Shown: positions 55,303-60,242 of the stretch, piece after piece
How the letters are laid out: each line of letters starts with the position of its first letter
Numbering within the stretch: the stretch's first letter is position 1
Source of the DNA: Coemansia sp. RSA 922
Lineage: Eukaryota; Kickxellomycota; Kickxellomycetes; Kickxellales; Kickxellaceae
Length of the DNA stretch: 60,242 bases
Assembly (NCBI GenBank): GCA_027577415.1
Contig: JANBQS010000021.1
Span: 1-60,242, forward strand
Reading direction: 5' to 3'
The notes under the pieces: generated by a model
The model's input: the letters and a program-made list of their open reading frames with translations, nothing else
Database searches by the model: none
What the model was told of the DNA's origin: nothing
Translations under genes and position numbers: made by a program

Positions 55303-55707
55303 TTAGCGGCTGCAGTCCAGACATACTGCTCGAGTCTCGTACTCTGCGTAGTCAAGGGTAGAGCACATCGAACAAAAGTTCTGTCCGCAGCAGCAGCACT
55401 GGTTCTGACATCCAGCACATAGCACACGACTACAGTAGTTACAGCGGCCTACAGCCGCCTGCTTTCCAGCTGTAGGACAACGGGAGCAAAGCACATCATC
55501 GCTGGCTGGCTCTGGTGCTTGTTTGGCTGCTCTCGATTTTTGTGCTTGAAGGACCTGTCCAAACTTTAGTAGCATTTGTGTTTTGCTGGCGGCATCGACT
55601 GTTTGACCCCTGTTTGTCGTTTTGTGCGGTGTACAGTTTGTGTATGCGCCGCCATTGCCTCCAGCATCGTCGCCTTCATCCAGATCGAGCCTCCGCTTAA
55701 TGGGCAT
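55303..55707 (-). CDS. SIVA-like zinc-binding protein
   Basis: A 134-aa protein starting at MPIKRRLDLDEGDD. The C-terminal half is a Cys-rich module: CSRC, CNYC, CAGC, CCCC, CSMC and CLDC pairs, with the Siva-like spacing (VGRCNYCSRVLCAGCQNQC then FCSMCSTLDY). It resembles the cysteine region of Siva, which folds as zinc/B-box-like fingers. The N-terminus is acidic then basic with no membrane segment. In animals Siva is an apoptosis and E3-linked adaptor; the fungal role is unknown. Upstream in-frame sequence may be UTR. It lies between NOP10 and POL3. Confidence 0.65.
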   Translation of the reverse strand: MPIKRRLDLDEGDDAGGNGGAYTNCTPHKTTNRGQTVDAASKTQMLLKFGQVLQAQKSRAAKQAPEPASDDVLCSRCPTAGKQAAVGRCNYCSRVLCAGCQNQCCCCGQNFCSMCSTLDYAEYETRAVCLDCSR

Positions 55708-55820
55708 CGTCGTAAGACACAAGAGGAGAATATAAAATAGATCACGAAGCAGAAAGCATGTCTGTACTGCCTTTGAAGCGAGGTTAGTAAAGTGGAGCGC
55801 AGGATTAAGATAATCTGCAT

Positions 55821-55828
55821 AACGCGAA
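55821..55828 (+). promoter_or_regulatory. Possible MBF/E2F-type site upstream of POL3
   Basis: AACGCGAAA, about 180 bp before the POL3 start, resembles the ACGCG / CGCGAAA core used by MBF and E2F at S-phase genes. A single short match, so weak. Confidence 0.3.
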
Positions 55829-56008
55829 ACAGCCGCGCGTGCCAGCTCTAGCGAAACAGATCGCAACGTGGTGTTCGCTCTTGTTTATGCGACATGCCTT
55901 TTTCTCTCTCTCTCTCTCTTCTATCGTCGCAACAGCAAATTCTTCCGCTTGTGTTTATCAATTTAACTTTATCCAACCTACACTCGATAATAAGTGCGCG
56001 AATTTCCA

Positions 56009-59000
56009 ATGTCTGACGCCAAGGACACAGCGTGCGGCTTTAATAAGCAGACCACACATTCCGCTGCTGCGGCGCCAACAGCGAGCTCGCAAATGGCTCA
56101 GAATAAGCGCGCGCGACTGAACAAAGCAAAGTCACAAACCGGCAGCATTCTTTTGGACGATGCATCCAACGACGAGCTGCCCGCCGACTTTGCCATGGTG
56201 CTGGAGAAGTTCGAGCTTGAGGACGCCCATGTCAGTGACCCCACTGCGATATGGCCGCGCCCAGAGGCTCCGCCGTTGGATCCACAGACCACAAACCTAG
56301 TGTTCCAGCAGATGGAGATCGACCAGGAGCACAACCCCTCTCGCAACGCCGTCGCGTCCCGTCTGTTCGGCGTGACTGAGGACGGTCACTCTGTCGTTTG
56401 CTACGTACAGGGCTTCTTTCCCTACTTTTATTGCCCGGCTCCCGACGGCTTCAAGGAGGAGCATGTGCCGCAGGTGATTGCTGAGCTCAACCGCCTGGCT
56501 CAAAGCGCTGCGGGTGGCGGTAACTCCGGTGACGCGGTCGTCGCCATCGACATGTGCATGAAAGAGCCATTATTTGGGTACCACGGAAACTCCAAGGCGC
56601 CGTTTTTCAAGATTAGTGTACGCAATCCCAAGCTCATGCGGCCGCTGAGCCAAGTGGTCAAGCGTGGTTTCAACGTCCCCGGCGTCGGCTTGTATTCGGG
56701 AACGGCGTACGAGACCAACCTTGAATACACTATTCGGTTTATGGTGGACACGGACATTGTTGGCGCTAGCTGGGTCGAGCTCCCAGCTGGAAAGTACAGC
56801 GTGCGAAACAAGCGCAGCACATTTTGCCAATATGAGGTCGATATCGAATATAAAGACCTCATAGCGCACGAGCCGATTGGCGACTGGTCAAAGGTCGCTC
56901 CGCTGCGAATTCTTAGCCTCGATATTGAGTGTGCTGGTCGGCCGGGTATTTTTCCAGAAGCCAAGACCGACCCTGTTATTCAGATCGCCAACGTTGTCAC
57001 TCTGCAGGGACAGAAGCAGCCGTTCATTCGCAATGTCTTTACGCTAGACACCTGCGCGCCCATTCCTGGCGTCCACGTACTGAGCTTCCAAGACGAGGGC
57101 GAGATGCTGTTAAAGTGGTCGCAGTTTGTACAGGCGTGCGATCCCGACGTTATTATCGGCTATAACACTACCGACTTTGATCTTCCGTACCTGTTGGAGC
57201 GCGCAGAGGCGCTTCGCGTTACAAAGTTCCCCTTCTTGGGTCGCATCAAGGACGTCGCGACTAAGGTCGGCAATACGCACTTTTCGAGCAAGGCCTATGG
57301 TACTCGCGACTCTAAAGTCATCAACATGGAAGGACGCGTCCAATTTGATGTCCTGGCGGCTATGCGTCGCGAATACAAGCTGCGCTCATTCTCGCTCAAT
57401 GCGGTTTCAGCAAAGTTTCTAGGCGAGCAGAAGGAGGACGTCCCGTATTCGATTATTACCGACTTGCAAAATGAGAGTCCCGAAACTCGTCGGCGGTTAG
57501 CCGTGTACTGCTTGAAGGACGCTTTCTTGCCACAGCGACTGGTCGACAAGCTGATGTTTTTGGTCAACTCCATGGAGATGGCGCGCGTAACGGGTGTGCC
57601 GTTCAACTACCTGCTGTCGCGTGGTCAACAGATCAAAGTCGTTAGCCAGCTGTTCCGCCACTCTTCTCGTCAGGACCTAGTCATCCCTGTGATAGAGTCT
57701 CAGGGCGGCGATGGCCAGTACGAGGGCGCTACGGTTATCGAGCCTAAGCGCGGCTATTACGACCTGCCAATCGCCACGCTTGACTTTGCGTCGCTGTACC
57801 CGTCGATTATGATGGCGCACAATCTGTGCTACACGACATTGCTCAACAAGTCCACGATTGACCGACTGAACCTTGTACGGGATGTTGACTATGTGGTGAC
57901 GCCAACCAACGACTGCTTTGTAAAGTCAACCAAGCGCGTTGGGCTTTTGCCGCACATTCTCAAGGAGCTGCTTACAGCGCGCAAGCAGGCCAAAAACGAA
58001 ATGAAGAAGGAAACCGACCCCTTCAAAATCCAAGTGCTCAACGGCCGCCAGCTCGCCCTCAAGATCAGTGCCAATTCGGTATATGGTTTTACTGGCGCGC
58101 TCAATGGACGCCTGCCCTGCTTGCAGATATCGGCCTCGGTGACTGCCTTTGGTCGCGACATGATTGACGCGACTGTTACAGAAGTCGAGCGCCAATTCAC
58201 GGTTGCTAATGGCTACGAGCACGACGCCGTGGTCATCTATGGCGACACTGACTCGGTCATGGTCAAGTTTGGTGCCAAAACGCTCGAGGAGGCCATGCGG
58301 CTGGGCCAAGAGGCTGCGGAGCATGTAACGTCAAAGTTTATCAATCCGATCAAGCTCGAGTTTGAAAAGGTCTATTTCCCGTACCTACTGATCAACAAGA
58401 AGCGCTATGCGGGCCTGTACTGGACCAGGACCGAAAAATACGACAAGCTCGACACCAAGGGTTTGGAGACCGTTCGCCGTGACAATTGTCCGCTCGTGCC
58501 GCTCGTCTTGGACACTTGCCTCAAGATGCTGCTGATTGACCAGAACGTCACGGGCGCCGTCGAGTATACCAAGGGCGTTATCGCCGACCTGTTGCAGAAC
58601 AAGATCGACCTATCGATGCTCGTCATCACCAAGCAACTGTCAAAGACTGACTACGCCGGCAAGCAGGCCCACGTCGAATTGGCTGAGCGCATGCGCAAAC
58701 GCGATGCTGGCTCTGCGCCGCAGCTGGGCGACCGCGTGCCCTACGTCATTATCAGCGGAACCAAGAACGCCAAGGCGTACGAAAAGGCCGAAGACCCCAT
58801 CTTTGTACTGGACAACAACTTGCCCATTGACACCGGCCACTACGTCGAGCATCAGCTCACCAACCCTTTAACGCGCATTTTCGAGCCGATTCTCGGCAGC
58901 AAGGTCAGCACGCTGTTCAAGGGCGAACATACGCGCACCATCCATGTGGCCGCGCCTACGACGGGCGCCATGGCGCGCTTTATGGTGAAGACCAATACGT

Positions 59001-59287
59001 GTCTGTCGTGCAAGACGCCACTAAAGAAGGAAGACCAGCACAAAGCCGTGTGCAGGCACTGCGAGCCCAAGTTGCCAGAGATCTATGTGCGCAACACGGA
59101 CACCATGCGTGAGCTCGAGATGCGCTACGCCAGACTGTGGACAGAGTGCCAGCGGTGCCAGGGTTCGGTCAACCATGAGGTTGTGTGCACCAACCGCGAC
59201 TGCCCCATCTTTTACATGCGCAAAAAGAGCCAAAAGGACAGCGAAGAGCAAGCCAAGGTCATGGAGCGCTTCGACTACAGCTGGTGA
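56009..59287 (+). CDS. POL3: DNA polymerase delta catalytic subunit
   Basis: A 1092-aa single-exon protein from MSDAKDTACG, close to yeast Pol3 (1097). The 3'-5' exonuclease has LSLDIECAG (Exo I), GYNTTDFDLPYLLERA (Exo II) and YCLKDAFLP (Exo III). The polymerase has DFASLYPSIMMAHNLCY (motif A), KISANSVYGFTGA (motif B) and VIYGDTDSVMV (motif C). The C-terminus carries CysA (CLSCKTPLKKEDQHKAVCRHC) and the CysB iron-sulfur site (CQRCQGSVNHEVVC...C). All catalytic acids are intact. It is the lagging-strand replicase and also acts in repair, recruited by PCNA. Confidence 0.97.
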   Translation: MSDAKDTACGFNKQTTHSAAAAPTASSQMAQNKRARLNKAKSQTGSILLDDASNDELPADFAMVLEKFELEDAHVSDPTAIWPRPEAPPLDPQTTNLVFQQMEIDQEHNPSRNAVASRLFGVTEDGHSVVCYVQGFFPYFYCPAPDGFKEEHVPQVIAELNRLAQSAAGGGNSGDAVVAIDMCMKEPLFGYHGNSKAPFFKISVRNPKLMRPLSQVVKRGFNVPGVGLYSGTAYETNLEYTIRFMVDTDIVGASWVELPAGKYSVRNKRSTFCQYEVDIEYKDLIAHEPIGDWSKVAPLRILSLDIECAGRPGIFPEAKTDPVIQIANVVTLQGQKQPFIRNVFTLDTCAPIPGVHVLSFQDEGEMLLKWSQFVQACDPDVIIGYNTTDFDLPYLLERAEALRVTKFPFLGRIKDVATKVGNTHFSSKAYGTRDSKVINMEGRVQFDVLAAMRREYKLRSFSLNAVSAKFLGEQKEDVPYSIITDLQNESPETRRRLAVYCLKDAFLPQRLVDKLMFLVNSMEMARVTGVPFNYLLSRGQQIKVVSQLFRHSSRQDLVIPVIESQGGDGQYEGATVIEPKRGYYDLPIATLDFASLYPSIMMAHNLCYTTLLNKSTIDRLNLVRDVDYVVTPTNDCFVKSTKRVGLLPHILKELLTARKQAKNEMKKETDPFKIQVLNGRQLALKISANSVYGFTGALNGRLPCLQISASVTAFGRDMIDATVTEVERQFTVANGYEHDAVVIYGDTDSVMVKFGAKTLEEAMRLGQEAAEHVTSKFINPIKLEFEKVYFPYLLINKKRYAGLYWTRTEKYDKLDTKGLETVRRDNCPLVPLVLDTCLKMLLIDQNVTGAVEYTKGVIADLLQNKIDLSMLVITKQLSKTDYAGKQAHVELAERMRKRDAGSAPQLGDRVPYVIISGTKNAKAYEKAEDPIFVLDNNLPIDTGHYVEHQLTNPLTRIFEPILGSKVSTLFKGEHTRTIHVAAPTTGAMARFMVKTNTCLSCKTPLKKEDQHKAVCRHCEPKLPEIYVRNTDTMRELEMRYARLWTECQRCQGSVNHEVVCTNRDCPIFYMRKKSQKDSEEQAKVMERFDYSW

Positions 59288-59507
59288 GCACAGCTTATTT
59301 TTTTCATATTTTTTTCAACATGTCTTTCATTTGCCCATAGGCTTTGAGATTAGGCTGATGCGCATAGATATTTACGGAACATTAAAAACGACTCGCCCCT
59401 CAAGTGATTAATCGGCATCTACGTGTAACATATCTCTACAACAACTCACTTTGAATACGCCGATCCATACCACACTATCCGTGGCGTCAATAACTTTACA
59501 CAGAATA

Positions 59508-59986
59508 ATGGAGCCCGATACACCCAAAGGTAGGAGCCGAGCTAGTAGACCTGATCTCATTTTTATATACACGCGTTGATGTTAACCAAATCAAATAACT
59601 ATCCTTGCGAATGTGTAGAGCAGCCCGTCGTTCGAGACTTTGCGTACCCGACCGACGATCCGAGACATGAGGGCAAATACACAGTTATCGCCAGTGAAGA
59701 GGATGGGGACGCCGGTAGCGATTCGGATCCGTGGTCATCGTTCGAGTTGGGTGGACCCAGTTCGTTTACTGACGAGGGAGGCAATGGAACGACAATCCTA
59801 GGCAAAGCCCGTGCGCTGTACGACTTTGAAGCGGAGAACCCCACAGAGTTGGAATTCGCCGAGAATGATACTCTCTATATTACATACAAACAATGTGATG
59901 GCTGGCTTGTCGGGTACAAGGGGAACCAGGTTGGATTGATTCCCGAAAACTATGTGGAGTTGCTTGATACCTCCGAGTCGATTTAG
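59508..59986 (+). CDS. SH3-domain protein (Nbp2-like)
   Basis: Exons 59508-59529 (ATGGAGCCCGATACACCCAAAG, 22 nt) and 59619-59986; the intron is 89 bp, phase 1. The product is 129 aa. The C-terminal SH3 domain is complete: ARALYDFEAENPTELEF, then DGWLVGYKGNQVGLIPENYVEL with the ALYDF, Trp and PxxY positions in place. An acidic linker (EEDGDAGSDSDPWSSFE) precedes it. Yeast Nbp2 has this same acidic-SH3 layout and brings Ptc1 phosphatase to HOG and cell-wall kinases. The SH3 call is sure, the Nbp2 name only likely. Confidence 0.72.
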
Positions 59987-60242
59987 CAAAAGTCATTGGG
60001 CTGTGCGTTTTCATATTTTTTTTCTTCTATATTTGTCTTTTTTTTATCGTATTCTATCGCCATTTTCTTTTAATGTGGATAACGGAGCGGAACCATGATG
60101 GACCGGCAGCCTTGTAGTCCATGTGGCGAATGGCGTACGGCGACCACACTGGCACTTTGACATGACTAGCTACGGCTCGGACCGATATTGGTGTGTCACA
60201 GCTCGGGTATTACGGATAACACAGTTGCTGACATTTAGCCAA
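59987..60242. other. Window end, no gene seen
   Basis: The 3' UTR of the SH3 gene (T-rich), followed by 150 bp of unique sequence without a supported frame. Confidence 0.4.

Overview
The window is fungal nuclear DNA. Genes are dense on both strands and interrupted by short GT-AG introns of about 85-430 bp. CTAAC-like branch points can be seen in several introns, and there are long Gln/Pro-rich tracts and typical fungal genes: FOL1, GPI19, SPO7, an RTT107-type six-BRCT protein, an NBP2-like SH3 protein and PPxY alpha-arrestins. A kaptin-like protein, a SIVA-like zinc protein, an intact Fanzor nuclease and several Gln-rich expansions fit an early-diverging fungus, Kickxellomycotina/Coemansia-like, better than a yeast or a mould. 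That placement is inference; no rRNA or other marker is present to confirm it.

Layout. 0-9.9 kb: the 3' part of a NOL11-like rRNA-processing gene, SPO7, FKBP12, a degenerate Zn2Cys6 protein, an alpha-arrestin, UBA4/MOCS3 and HOM2. 10-15 kb: an accessory segment carrying a three-exon, apparently intact Fanzor (eukaryotic TnpB-like, RNA-guided nuclease family) with AT-rich flanks. 15-22 kb: a molybdenum sulfite oxidase, a ketopantoate reductase, a second alpha-arrestin related to the first, and a CDK5/PHO85-type kinase. 22-32 kb: a kaptin-like protein, a GC-rich F-box/LRR gene, RTT107/Brc1 and NOT2. 32-43 kb: a very long BRO1/ALIX protein, PGI1, mitochondrial uL29m, a small secreted protein and a five-exon prolyl-oligopeptidase (PREPL-like). 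43-51 kb: trifunctional FOL1 and an ABCC transporter. 51-60 kb: SEC11, GPI19, SDHAF4, a five-exon coiled-coil protein of unknown role, NOP10, a SIVA-like protein, DNA polymerase delta (POL3) and an NBP2-like SH3 protein.

Most genes are unrelated housekeeping genes in convergent or divergent pairs, and nothing suggests an operon or a metabolite cluster. A few share a theme. UBA4/MOCS3 and sulfite oxidase both belong to sulfur-carrier and molybdenum-cofactor biology. SEC11 and GPI19 both act in the ER and are divergent neighbours. RTT107 and POL3 both serve genome duplication. The exceptional item is the Fanzor gene at 10860-14274. It encodes about 1070 aa once two introns are removed, with RuvC residues, a zinc finger and the Fanzor-style displaced glutamate in place.

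Exon joins were derived by hand from splice signals, reading phase and protein continuity. Several genes begin with coding exons of only 8-42 nt. No tRNA, rRNA or CRISPR array was recognised.
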